Of a DNA stretch of 64,000 bases, positions 17,173-24,740 are shown piece after piece. Each line of letters begins with the position of its first letter. Within the stretch, counting starts at the first letter, position 1. The DNA comes from JACVRW01 sp963808775 (GTDB lineage Bacteria; Actinomycetota; Thermoleophilia; Solirubrobacterales; Thermoleophilaceae). Under the pieces are notes generated by a model. That model saw nothing but the letters and a program-made list of their open reading frames with translations, was not told where the DNA came from and ran no database searches. Location: contig CAWEGR010000001.1 of the NCBI GenBank assembly GCA_963808775.1, forward strand, positions 74,039 to 138,038, read 5' to 3'. The position numbers were made by a program, and so were the translations under genes.

Positions 17173-17993
17173 CCGGCAGCCGCCGCTGCGGCAGCCGTGC
17201 GGGCCCTCTCGGCCGCCGCGGCGCCGCGCTCCACGCCGCGCAGGTGCGGGGCGTGGTCGATCTTCTGCATGTCGGCACGCGCCACCAGGTCGTCGCCGAT
17301 CAGGCGCTCCGCGTGCGGCTCCTCGAGGTCGTCCGGATCGAGCACGAGCAGCACGTCCTGCTGCACGCTGTGCCAGCGCTCGTCCGTCAGCTTCTCGGAT
17401 GACACGAGCAGCTGCCCGGGGCGGGCGACCCAGTGCAGGTCGAACATCCCGAGCCGGTACGCGAACAGGCGCTCGCCGTCCGAGAACAGGATGTTGAGGC
17501 CCGAGAAGGGGGACCGCAGGACCGCCGTGGCCACCGCGCGGCGGAGGCTCTCGACCGGCCGGCCGGGATCGTAGTCGTGCATCAGCAGGTTGAAGAACGC
17601 CTCGGAGTCGGTGCTCCCGGCGGGCGCGCGAACGCCGTCGCGCAGCAGCCGCGGGTAGTCGAGGATCGTCCCGTTGTGCCCGAGCGAGTACGAGCCGAGG
17701 CAGAACGGATGCGTGTTCTCCAGCGCGAGATCGCCCATCGTGGCGCGCCGCACGTGCACGTTGAAGATGCGGCCCCGCATGCCTGTCGCGCTGACGAACT
17801 CGGCGTCCGCGTAGGCCGCCTGCGGGGAAGCGAACGCACTCGCGGCGCCGGAGCCGTCCGCGCGCGCGTGCACCGCCATTCCCCAGCCCGAGTCGTGATC
17901 CTCGGACTGCCGGATCAGCGGGTTCTCCGCGTCGAGCAACTCATGCCGGATCGAAACCGGCTCCGCGGCGACGCAGCCGAAAACGCGGCACAT
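17169..17993 (-). CDS. Class II glutamine amidotransferase (EgtC/YafJ-like)
   Basis: The protein has 274 residues and begins Met-Cys-Arg (MCRVFGCVA), so Cys2 becomes the N-terminal nucleophile after Met removal. Further Ntn-amidotransferase features are HVRRATMGDLALENTHPF, LGHNGTI and TDSEAFF. It is a stand-alone domain without a synthetase partner, like YafJ or EgtC. It is the first gene of the operon with the lipid kinase, murT, methyltransferase and gatD, overlapping the kinase by 4 nt. Cleavage of a gamma-glutamyl amide is likely, but the substrate is unknown. Confidence 0.87.
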   Translation of the reverse strand: MCRVFGCVAAEPVSIRHELLDAENPLIRQSEDHDSGWGMAVHARADGSGAASAFASPQAAYADAEFVSATGMRGRIFNVHVRRATMGDLALENTHPFCLGSYSLGHNGTILDYPRLLRDGVRAPAGSTDSEAFFNLLMHDYDPGRPVESLRRAVATAVLRSPFSGLNILFSDGERLFAYRLGMFDLHWVARPGQLLVSSEKLTDERWHSVQQDVLLVLDPDDLEEPHAERLIGDDLVARADMQKIDHAPHLRGVERGAAAAERARTAAAAAAAG

Positions 17994-18002
17994 GATCGGG
18001 GG

Positions 18003-18008
18003 AGGTTA
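18003..18008 (-). promoter_or_regulatory. Putative -10 box for the amidotransferase-murT-gatD operon
   Basis: On the minus strand TAACCT lies 9 nt before the ATG at 17993, matching TANNNT for a leaderless operon start. Confidence 0.4.
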
Positions 18009-18049
18009 CCGAGGGGGGCGAGCTTTCGCCCGCCCGCCCTTAGCCCTGC

Positions 18050-18547
18050 ATGGAGCTCATCCTTCAGGAGCCGAGGCGGATCTGGTGGGCGCGCCCGCGC
18101 AAGCTGTGCGCGCTCGAACGGCCCGGCGGCGGCGGGCGCAGCCACCGGCCGGAGCGGCGGGCAGCCGAGATCGAGTACCTGCGCTCGCGCGGCGTGCGGC
18201 TCGTGATCTCCACGATCGCCACTCGCCAGAACCTCGCCGCATACGACGAGGCCGGGCTCGACTGGCATCACGTCCCCGTGCCGGAGACGGCGCAGGGCGC
18301 CGCCGCACTCGAGGAGCTGCTCGCGCTGATCCGGCGAGAGGCGCGCACCTCCGGGGCGATCGCGATACACGGCAACCGCTGGACGGACTTCGTGGCGGCG
18401 GTCTGCGCCGCCCACCTGCACGTCGAGCGCGGGGCCGACCCCGCCGCGGCCCTGGCCGACGCCGTGCGCGCGGGACTGACCGTCTCCGAGGCCGCCTGCA
18501 CGCTCGTGGGCGTCGAGCTCGAGGAGGTGGGCCGTCTCGCCGCCTGA
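18050..18547 (+). CDS. Protein-phosphatase-fold protein lacking the catalytic Cys (tentative)
   Basis: The protein has 165 residues. EIEYLRSRGVRLVISTI, the GLDWHHVPVPE strand and IAIHGNRWTDFVAAVCAAHL follow the layout of small dual-specificity phosphatases, where the last block is normally HCxxGxxRTG. Here the block reads HGNRWTD: the Cys is absent and the loop is shortened. The C-terminal helices (ALADAVRAGLTVSEAACTL) are also similar to that group. If the match is right it is an inactive, possibly ligand- or partner-binding pseudophosphatase. It stands alone between two minus-strand genes. Confidence 0.5.
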   Translation: MELILQEPRRIWWARPRKLCALERPGGGGRSHRPERRAAEIEYLRSRGVRLVISTIATRQNLAAYDEAGLDWHHVPVPETAQGAAALEELLALIRREARTSGAIAIHGNRWTDFVAAVCAAHLHVERGADPAAALADAVRAGLTVSEAACTLVGVELEEVGRLAA

Positions 18548-18584
18548 GCCCGTGTGCGGCGCGCGCCCGATTCCCGCGAGCGGG

Positions 18585-19388
18585 TCAGCCCTCGGAGCCG
18601 AGGATCAGCGCGCCCAGGTTCTCGGCCACCGCCACCGGCGCCGGCTCGACGCCGTCGAGCTCGGCCCTGTCGGCGCCGCCGCTCAGCACGAGCGCGCTGT
18701 CGAGGCCGGCGGCGCGAGCCGCGGCGATGTCGGTGTCGATCCGGTCGCCGACCGCGAGCGTCCTGCCCTCGCCGAGCCGGTCGAGCGCCGTGAGCATGAG
18801 CTGTGGCTCCGGCTTGCCGACGATCGTCGCGCTCCGCCCGCTCGCCACCTCCACCGCGGCGAGGATCGCGCCCGTGCCCGGCCAGAGCCCGTCCGGCTGC
18901 GGATAGGTGGGATCGCGCGCCGTCGCGAGAAAGTCGGCGCCGCGGCGGACGGCGAGGGTCGCGAGCCGCAGGTCCTCGTAGACGAGCTCCTCGGTCCCGC
19001 CCACGACCACGACCTCCGCGCGCGACGCGAGATCGGTTCCGTTCATGAGCTTCAGGCCGCCGTCGGCCACGTGCTTCCTGAGCGAGGGCGTGCCGATCAC
19101 GAACGCGGTCCGGCCGGCGCGCGTCTCGGCGAGGAGGTGCTGAACGGCGCCGCCGACCGTCACCACGTCGGCGACGGACGCCTTCACGCCGAGCCCCCAG
19201 AGGCGGGTGACGAAGTCCTCGGTCGCGCTGCGCGGGTCGTTCGTCGCGAACGCCACCCGCCTGCCGGCGTCGCGCAGGGCCTCGAGCGCCTCGAGGGCGC
19301 GCGGCGTGGGCTCGCCCCCGATCCAGACGCAGCCGTCGAGGTCGAAGATGAACTGGTCGTAGCGCGCGGCCAGGGGGGAGAGGGGCAC
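18585..19388 (-). CDS. HAD-IIA family hydrolase (NagD/PGP-like phosphatase)
   Basis: The protein has 267 residues from GTG 19388. HAD motif I is FIFDLDGCVWIG, motif II lies in FATNDPRSA, the cap domain is of the C2 NagD type (LWGLGVKASVADVVT), and motifs III/IV are TIVGKPEPQLM and LAVGDRIDTDIAAARAAG. Family members dephosphorylate small phosphates such as glycerol-3-phosphate, phosphoglycolate or nucleotides. It is divergent from the cyclophilin gene, with overlapping -10 boxes. Confidence 0.88.
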   Translation of the reverse strand: MPLSPLAARYDQFIFDLDGCVWIGGEPTPRALEALEALRDAGRRVAFATNDPRSATEDFVTRLWGLGVKASVADVVTVGGAVQHLLAETRAGRTAFVIGTPSLRKHVADGGLKLMNGTDLASRAEVVVVGGTEELVYEDLRLATLAVRRGADFLATARDPTYPQPDGLWPGTGAILAAVEVASGRSATIVGKPEPQLMLTALDRLGEGRTLAVGDRIDTDIAAARAAGLDSALVLSGGADRAELDGVEPAPVAVAENLGALILGSEG

Positions 19389-19393
19389 CTCGC

Positions 19394-19400
19394 TAGCCTA
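19394..19400. promoter_or_regulatory. Overlapping divergent -10 boxes (TAGCCT / TAGGCT)
   Basis: The heptamer TAGCCTA contains TAGCCT 8 nt before the plus-strand GTG at 19408 and, on the other strand, TAGGCT 6 nt before the minus-strand GTG at 19388. One 7-bp site can therefore act as the -10 of two leaderless divergent genes. Confidence 0.5.
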
Positions 19401-19407
19401 CGGGCGC

Positions 19408-20121
19408 GTGGCCCGCCCCCTCCTCGTGCTGCTCGCCTGCCTCGCGCTCGCCGCCGCTGCCTGCGGCGACGATGACGACGACGCGGGCGCTTCGGAGGGC
19501 GGCTCGGCGGACACCGCTCAGGGGGCCGACAAGCCGTCCGAGACGACGGGATCGGAGCCCCGCTGCCGCGAGGTCCCGCCCCCGGAGCCGCATCCCGACG
19601 GCGGCGAGAAGAAGCCGAAGGCGAAGCTCGATCCGGCGGCCACCTACCGGGTCACGCTGGCAACCACGTGCGGCGACATCGTGATCCAGCTCGACCAGAA
19701 GACGGCGCCGAACACCGCCGCCTCGTTCGCGTCGCTCGTGGAGAGCGGGTTCTACGACGGCACGATGTTCCACCGCATCGTCCCCGGGTTCGTGATCCAG
19801 GGCGGCGACCCCACCGGGACGGGCACGGGCGGCCCGGGCTACTCGGTGCGCGACGTCCCGCCGAAGGACGCCGCCTACACGGAGGGTGTCGTCGCGATGG
19901 CGAAGACGGAGGTCGAGCCGGCGGGCACGTCGGGCAGCCAGTTCTACATCGTGACCGGCGCCGACGCCGGCCTGCCGCCCGACTACGCCCTGCTCGGCGA
20001 GGTCGTCGAGGGGATGGACGTGGCGCTCGCGATCGACAAGCTCGGCGATCCCGCCAGCGGTGGCGCCGGCACGCCCCTGCAGGCCGTCGTGATCGAGAAG
20101 GCGACACTCGATGAGTCCTGA
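19408..20121 (+). CDS. Cyclophilin-type peptidyl-prolyl cis-trans isomerase, lipoprotein
   Basis: The protein has 237 residues from GTG 19408. A signal peptide with lipobox ending at Cys19 is followed by an acidic, low-complexity linker (GDDDDDAGASEGG) to about residue 75. The cyclophilin domain then shows NTAASFASLVESGFYDG, TMFHRIVPGFVIQGGDP and GTSGSQFYIVTG, including the FHR arginine and the FxIQGGD glutamine of the active site. It would speed proline isomerisation during folding of exported proteins. The 3' end overlaps the thioredoxin-like gene by 11 nt, suggesting a small extracytoplasmic/cytoplasmic folding operon. Confidence 0.93.
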   Translation: MARPLLVLLACLALAAAACGDDDDDAGASEGGSADTAQGADKPSETTGSEPRCREVPPPEPHPDGGEKKPKAKLDPAATYRVTLATTCGDIVIQLDQKTAPNTAASFASLVESGFYDGTMFHRIVPGFVIQGGDPTGTGTGGPGYSVRDVPPKDAAYTEGVVAMAKTEVEPAGTSGSQFYIVTGADAGLPPDYALLGEVVEGMDVALAIDKLGDPASGGAGTPLQAVVIEKATLDES

Positions 20122-20869
20122 CGGCGCGGCGCCCGGAGGCGTGCGCGACGTGGGGGAGGCCGACTTCGAGCGGCTCGTCCTCGAGCGTTCGCGCGAGCTG
20201 CCCGTGGTGGTCGACTTCTGGGCGGACTGGTGCGGCCCCTGCAAGCAGCTGACACCGGTGCTCGAGCGCGCCGTCGGCGCGCGTCAGGGCAAGGTCGAGC
20301 TGGCGAAGGTGGACGTCGAGGCCAATCCGCGCCTCCAGGCCGCCTTCGGCATCCAGGGCATTCCCGCGGTCAAGGCGTTTCGGGACGGCCGGATCGCCTC
20401 GGAGTTCACCGGGGCGCTGCCGCCGGCCGAGGTCGAGCGCTTCTTCGACGCGCTCGTGCCCTCCGAGGCCGACGAGCTCGCCGCCAGCGGCGACGAGAAC
20501 GCGTTGCGGCAGGCACTCGAGCTCGACCCGAACCACGCCGCGGCGCGCACGGCGCTCGGCAGGCTGCTCATGCAGCGCGGGGAGACGGATGCGGCGCTCG
20601 AGCTGCTCGAGAGCGCCCAGGGTGACTTCGTGGCGGACGGGCTCGTCGCCCGCGCCCGGCTGGCCGGCGACCCGGAGCTCGACGCGGCGTTCGCCGCGTG
20701 GGACGCGGGCGACCCCGGCGGGGCGCTCGAACGGCTCCAGACGGCCCTCGCCGACCCGGAGCGGCGCGACCTCGTGCGGCGCGTGATGGTCGCGATCTTC
20801 ACCGAGCTCGGCCCGGATGACCCGCTCGCGCGGGAGCACCGCCGGCGGCTGTCCGCCGCGCTCAACTAG
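20111..20869 (+). CDS. Thioredoxin-TPR protein (CnoX/YbbN-like)
   Basis: The protein has 252 residues. The N-terminal thioredoxin fold carries the active site WADWCGPCKQL (Cys41, Cys44) and the cis-proline GIPAVKAF. From about residue 115 there is an Ala-rich alpha-helical region with tetratricopeptide-like repeats (ALELDPNHAAARTALGRLL). YbbN/CnoX proteins act as redox-regulated holdases that pass clients to chaperonins; unlike E. coli CnoX, this one keeps both Cys. It has no signal peptide and is translationally coupled to the cyclophilin lipoprotein gene. Confidence 0.9.
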   Translation: MSPDGAAPGGVRDVGEADFERLVLERSRELPVVVDFWADWCGPCKQLTPVLERAVGARQGKVELAKVDVEANPRLQAAFGIQGIPAVKAFRDGRIASEFTGALPPAEVERFFDALVPSEADELAASGDENALRQALELDPNHAAARTALGRLLMQRGETDAALELLESAQGDFVADGLVARARLAGDPELDAAFAAWDAGDPGGALERLQTALADPERRDLVRRVMVAIFTELGPDDPLAREHRRRLSAALN

Positions 20870-20876
20870 GCCGGCG

Positions 20877-21521
20877 TCAACCGACGCCGCGGGCGGCGCG
20901 CATGCGGCTCTGGCGGCGTCTGCCGAACAGCACGAGCACCACGAGCGCGATCACCACGAGCAGGAAGCCGAAGAACACGGCGCTGCCAGTCCCGATGCCG
21001 CCGAACGGCAGAGCGACCAGCTTCACGATCGCGAAGCCCACCGCGATCAGCAGGATGACGGCGAGCACAAGCAGGACGATGCCGCGCACCCGGGCGAACA
21101 TTCCCGCGCTCTGGGGCGGGATGAACAGGCCCATCAGGCGCAGCAGGAGCAGCTGGCGGCCGGAGGGCGCCTCCTGCCCGAGCTTCTCCATCGCGTCCCT
21201 CAGCTCGTCCGGACGCCGCTCGGCGAGCGCCATCGACGCCTTCATCATCTGACGAAGGGCCGGGCGCTCCTGCGGGTGGCAGCCGGCGAGCGCCTCGTTG
21301 AAGTAGGCGCGGGCGGCCTTGACGTCGTAGCGCTCCGCCGCGCGCGCGCCGAGGATGGCCTTGGCGGCGACCCGGTGCTTCGACTCGCTCTGCAGCTGCT
21401 CGTCCGTGCGCGTCTCGAGCTGCTGGATCGCGGAGAGCGCGCCGACCTGCATCTGCATCTTGATCTGCTTCTGCTTCGCCACCGGGGAGGGAGTCTGGCA
21501 GACCGGTTTGCGGACAGGCAC
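20877..21521 (-). CDS. Uncharacterised protein with two C-terminal membrane segments
   Basis: The protein has 214 residues from GTG 21521; the GTG at 21482 is an equally good start and would drop a poorly conserved-looking head. The middle (residues about 40-120) is alpha-helical and TPR-like: RVAAKAILGARAAERYDVKAARAYFNEAL. Two hydrophobic helices follow, around VRGIVLLVLAVILLIAVGFA and FFGFLLVVIALVVLVLF, with a basic RRRQSRMRAARGV tail. I do not recognise a named family. It is convergent with the thioredoxin gene (7 bp apart) and divergent from the next small membrane protein. Confidence 0.6.
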   Translation of the reverse strand: MPVRKPVCQTPSPVAKQKQIKMQMQVGALSAIQQLETRTDEQLQSESKHRVAAKAILGARAAERYDVKAARAYFNEALAGCHPQERPALRQMMKASMALAERRPDELRDAMEKLGQEAPSGRQLLLLRLMGLFIPPQSAGMFARVRGIVLLVLAVILLIAVGFAIVKLVALPFGGIGTGSAVFFGFLLVVIALVVLVLFGRRRQSRMRAARGVG

Positions 21522-21541
21522 CGAAGGGGTATCGGGCTTCC

Positions 21542-21784
21542 ATGACCATCGGAATCATCGTCGCCGTCTGCATCATCCTGTTGATCCTGGCCTTCCTGCT
21601 GCCTCGCCTCTCGAGGCATCCGCAGCGGGGTGTCGACAGGACGCTGGGCGTGGGTCAGAGCGCCGGGGGCAAGGCGCCCGGGCCCATCGGCAAGCTGTTC
21701 TCGAAGTCCTTCGGGACCTCTCGCAAGGCCACCAACAAGAGCGCCTCGACCGGGCGCAAGGCGCGCGGCAAGATGCCGCTCTAG
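21542..21784 (+). CDS. Small single-pass membrane protein with basic tail
   Basis: The protein has 80 residues from ATG 21542. One N-terminal transmembrane helix (IGIIVAVCIILLILAFLL) is followed by a Gly/Ser/Lys-rich basic cytoplasmic tail. No catalytic motif is visible. It overlaps the divIVA-like stop by 4 nt on the opposite strand. Coding potential is supported by the clean hydrophobic/basic pattern and the neighbour spacing; function is unknown. Confidence 0.6.
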   Translation: MTIGIIVAVCIILLILAFLLPRLSRHPQRGVDRTLGVGQSAGGKAPGPIGKLFSKSFGTSRKATNKSASTGRKARGKMPL

Positions 21785-22530
21785 GGCCGCGCCTCGGGCT
21801 CTTCGCCCGAATCCGGTCCGGAGTCCGGGTCGCTCTGCGGCTCGGGCTCCGTGGCGCCGCCCGGCAGCAGGTTGAGCTCGACCTCGTTGGTCGGCTCGGG
21901 ATCCGCCTCCGCGTCCTCGACAGGGTCCGTCAGGGGCATCTCGACGAACGGCGACTCGACCGTGTCCTGCGCGGGGTCGGCCGGGTCGATGAGGCCGGGC
22001 TGCTCGGCCTCCGGCTCGATCAGGGCCTCGGGCAAGGTCACGCGCTCGGCCGCCTCGTCGGCGGTCGCGAGGACGTCGTCGGCGAGCTGGCGGATGTCCT
22101 CGAGCAGCCGCATGCGCTCGTCCCAGAGCAGGCGGGTGTCGCCGACGACCTGCTCCGCGTACTCGTCGGCGTCGCGGCGCGCGATGTCGGCTTCGCGCTC
22201 AGCGCGCTGGAGCCGGGCGTCGGCCTGGGCACGCGAGCGCGAGGTGATCTCGTCGGCGGTCTCGTGAGCGCGCTGGAGGATGCCGGCGGTTTCCTCGCCG
22301 ACCTCATCGAGCGCCCGCTGCACGACGGACTCGCGCGACTGGCGGCCCTCGAGCTCCGTGACGAGATCGGCGACCTCGGTCAGGAACTCGTCGACGGCAT
22401 GCCGGTCGTAGCCGCGCACGGCGAGCGGGAACTCCCGCTCGCGGATGCGATCGGCGGCGCTGCGCTCGAATCGCGCGGCTGGAAGCGGCTCGGTCTGGTC
22501 GCCGGTGGCGCTGATCTCGGACTCGCCCAT
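21781..22530 (-). CDS. DivIVA-domain coiled-coil protein
   Basis: The protein has 249 residues from ATG 22530; an in-frame start further upstream is possible but gives an unrelated-looking head. The DivIVA N-terminal motif is REREFPLAVRGYDRHAVDEFLTEVADLV. A long coiled coil of DivIVA type follows (about residues 70-160) and the C-terminal quarter is acidic and Pro-rich. DivIVA/Wag31-like proteins sense membrane curvature and guide polar or septal wall growth in actinobacteria. This one is shorter than Wag31 and its tail is unlike it, so it may be a SepIVA-type paralogue. Confidence 0.82.
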   Translation of the reverse strand: MGESEISATGDQTEPLPAARFERSAADRIREREFPLAVRGYDRHAVDEFLTEVADLVTELEGRQSRESVVQRALDEVGEETAGILQRAHETADEITSRSRAQADARLQRAEREADIARRDADEYAEQVVGDTRLLWDERMRLLEDIRQLADDVLATADEAAERVTLPEALIEPEAEQPGLIDPADPAQDTVESPFVEMPLTDPVEDAEADPEPTNEVELNLLPGGATEPEPQSDPDSGPDSGEEPEARP

Positions 22531-22842
22531 ATGCAGGCAGTATGCCTGGACGCGCGAGAGTTGAAGCATTGGCGCGGGAGCGGGTACGGATTCGTGCAGA
22601 ACGAACGCTCGATAATCGGCCTTATGTGAACTCGTTGGCGGGAGTGCTCGTGCGAGAAAGTCGCGCATACCGCCAGCCGGTCTCGACGAGCACCCCCGGT
22701 GCGCTTCATCGAGTCGTTTCCGCTCTCTCGCCCAACACCCCCGCACGGCACGAAGGTCGCGCCGCTCGTGCGCGGAGGTCGCCCGCCGCGCGGGTCACGC
22801 CGGCCTGAGCGCCGCGCCTAATCGACGATCCGCCGCACCGGC
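22531..22842. other. Intergenic region without a convincing gene
   Basis: About 310 bp between the starts and stops of two minus-strand genes. Short open frames exist on the plus strand, but their composition looks like antisense or noncoding high-GC DNA. I see no tRNA, clear hairpin or repeat. The divIVA-like promoter must lie in its left part. Confidence 0.4.
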
Positions 22843-23389
22843 TCAGGCGGGCACGCCCTCCGCGGCGTCCGCCGCGCGGGTCACCGGGCAGAGCCCCTCC
22901 TCGTGGCCGCACGCGCCGGCGTCGCAGAGCCGGCACAGCCTCTGGGCGTCGGCCCTTCCCGCGGTGAGGCCCGCGAGGAGCGTCTCGTGCACCCGCGCCA
23001 GCGTCTCGCGCTCGGCCGGGTCGAGGGGCTCGAGAACCGCCTCGAGCGCGCGCTCCCGAGCGAGCCTGATGCGCTCGGCCGCATCCGACCCGGCCGCGGT
23101 CAGCTTGCACGGACACCTCGCGCCCATCCCCGGCGCGCTCGCGGCGGACGAGCCCGGCCTGCGCGAGCCGGTCGATCAGACGCACGGCGGCCGAATGGCT
23201 CAGGCCGAGCGGCCGGCGCAGCTTGTCGATCGAGGATCCGTCGAGGTACGTCGCGAGCGCGACCAGCGCCGCGGGCGCCGCTCCCCCCTGGCCCGACGCC
23301 TCGCCCACCGCCAGGGCGAGCCGGTCCGACACCGCAAGGGACAGGGTCCCGAGCAGGTTCGCGTCGCGAGCCGAGGATGTATGACTCAT
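22843..23389 (-). CDS. MarR family transcriptional regulator with Cys-rich tail (frameshifted near 23109)
   Basis: The start is ATG 23389. The winged helix is clear: ALVALATYLDGSSIDKLRRP, LGLSHSAAVRLIDRLAQAGLV and RRERAGDGREVSV (the wing). A one-base insertion near 23109 breaks the frame; the rest (KLTAAGSDAAERIRLARERAL and on) continues normally in the other frame, for about 181 residues in all. The tail carries CRLC, then two more Cys in DAGACGHEEGLC, a possible metal or redox site. It is divergent from the membrane-protein gene at 23408 with overlapping -10 boxes, so it may control itself and that gene. Confidence 0.8.
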
Positions 23390-23394
23390 GCATG

Positions 23395-23401
23395 TACCCT
23401 A
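23395..23401. promoter_or_regulatory. Overlapping divergent -10 boxes (TACCCT / TAGGGT)
   Basis: TACCCTA gives TACCCT 7 nt before the plus-strand ATG at 23408 and TAGGGT 6 nt before the minus-strand marR ATG at 23389. Both genes would be leaderless and share the site. Confidence 0.5.
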
Positions 23402-23407
23402 CCGGGC

Positions 23408-24113
23408 ATGGCTGCCCCGGACCAGCCGCGCAACCGGCCGACCGTGCCGGATCGCTACGAGGCGATGCCCGACATGGCCCACCTCCCCGGCTGGCTCTGG
23501 CGCAAGACGCCCGTCTGGGGACGCGTGCTCCTCGGCCTGCTGCTCGCGGCCGCCGTCGGGCTCGTGCTGCTGATCGGACCGGGCATCCAGGACGCGAAGG
23601 AACGCGACGCGCAGGCCGAGGCCGAGCGGATCGCGCGCGCCAAGGCGGAGCGGATCGAGGCGCTGCGCCGCGAGCAGCGTCCGCGCACCGCATCGGGGAC
23701 GCCGGCTCCCGACGACGTCGCCGCGCGCCTGCGGCTCATCGACGACACCGACGGTCGCGATCGGCGCCGACGCCCGCCGCCGCGTGGCCGCCGGCGCCCT
23801 CACCGGGCCGATCAAGGGGGTCGACTGCGAGCCCTTCCCGCGCAACGTCGAGCGTGTCGGAAACGAGCGCGACCTCGGCGAGCGCTACGGCAACTACTCC
23901 TGCCTCGCGGTCACGGCGGAGTTCGGCTCGAGCGGCGAGGGTCGCGACGCCTGGGGCGAGAGCGAGAGCGGCGCGGTCGGCCACCCCTATCGCGCCCGGC
24001 TCGACTTCGAGACCGGCGCGATCACCTTCTGCAAGATCTCCGGACGCCCCGCCGAGGGCGGCCTCACCCAGAAGATCGACGTGACGGTGCCGCGCGAGTG
24101 TGGCGGCCGGTAG
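23408..24113 (+). CDS. Single-pass membrane-anchored protein of unknown function (frameshifted near 23752)
   Basis: From ATG 23408 the cytoplasmic head (about 40 residues, MPDMAHLPGWLWRKTPVWGR) leads into one transmembrane helix (VLLGLLLAAAVGLVLLIG), an Ala/Glu/Arg-rich coiled coil, then a globular domain. A single-base slip near 23752 separates RLRLIDDT from VAIGADARRRVAAGALTGPI. The C-terminal domain has three Cys (VDCEPF, YSCLAV, FCKISG) and may be disulfide-bonded outside the cell. I do not recognise the family. It lies directly upstream of pdxH, and its TAG stop is part of the putative pdxH -10. Confidence 0.6.
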
Positions 24114-24116
24114 CTT
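24111..24116 (+). promoter_or_regulatory. Putative -10 box of pdxH (TAGCTT) overlapping a stop codon
   Basis: TAGCTT lies 9 nt before GTG 24126; its TAG is the upstream gene's stop, repeating the arrangement seen at dapF. Confidence 0.4.
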
Positions 24117-24125
24117 CCGGCCATC

Positions 24126-24740
24126 GTGCTCCAGAACCGTCCGCTCGACGAGGGCGACCTCGATTCCGACCCGCTCGTCCAGTTCGGGCGCTGGTTCGAC
24201 GAGGTCAGGGAGCGCGGCATTCCCGAGCCGGAGGCGATGGCGCTCGCGACGGCCACGGCGGACGGCGCTCCGTCGGCCCGCATGGTGCTGATGAAGTCCT
24301 GCGACGAGCGCGGCATCGCGTTCTTCACGAACCACGGCAGCCGCAAGGGCGACGAGCTCGCCGCGAACCCGCGCGCGGCACTGCTCTTCCACTGGCGCGA
24401 GCTCGGCCGCCAGGTGCGCGTCGAGGGCGGGATCGTGCCGGTCGAGCGCTCGGAGACCGAGGCCTACGCGCGCGCTCGCCCGCGTCAGAGCCAGCTGAGC
24501 GCGCTCGCGTCGCCGCAGAGCCGGCCGGTGCCGGACCGCGCCTGGCTCGAGGAGCGGGTCGCGGAGCTCGATCGCGAGCACGCCGGGAGGGAGCTGCCCG
24601 TGAGGGAGGACTGGGGCGGCTTCCGGCTCCTCCCGGACGCCTGGGAGTTCTGGCAGCACCGCGAGAACCGGCTGCACGACCGCTTCCGCTACGAGCCCGA
24701 CCCCTCCGGCGGCTGGGCCATGACGCGGCTCGGCCCCTAA
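24126..24740 (+). CDS. pdxH: Pyridoxamine 5'-phosphate oxidase PdxH
   Basis: The protein has 204 residues from GTG 24126, the usual length. FMN-binding split-barrel features include PEAMALATATADGAPSARMV, the FFTNHGSRKGDELAANPRAALLFHW block, RQVRVEGGIVPV, and the C-terminal WGGFRLLPDAWEFWQHRENRLHDRF signature. It oxidises pyridoxine and pyridoxamine 5'-phosphate to pyridoxal phosphate with FMN and oxygen. It is convergent with the SRPBCC gene (4-nt overlap). Confidence 0.95.
   Translation: MLQNRPLDEGDLDSDPLVQFGRWFDEVRERGIPEPEAMALATATADGAPSARMVLMKSCDERGIAFFTNHGSRKGDELAANPRAALLFHWRELGRQVRVEGGIVPVERSETEAYARARPRQSQLSALASPQSRPVPDRAWLEERVAELDREHAGRELPVREDWGGFRLLPDAWEFWQHRENRLHDRFRYEPDPSGGWAMTRLGP

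Noticed and set aside
22542..22808. Plus-strand frame of 88 codons between divIVA and marR genes
   Set aside because: Arg/Ala/Ser-rich text typical of noncoding high-GC DNA; it has no ribosome-binding site or conserved-looking pattern.
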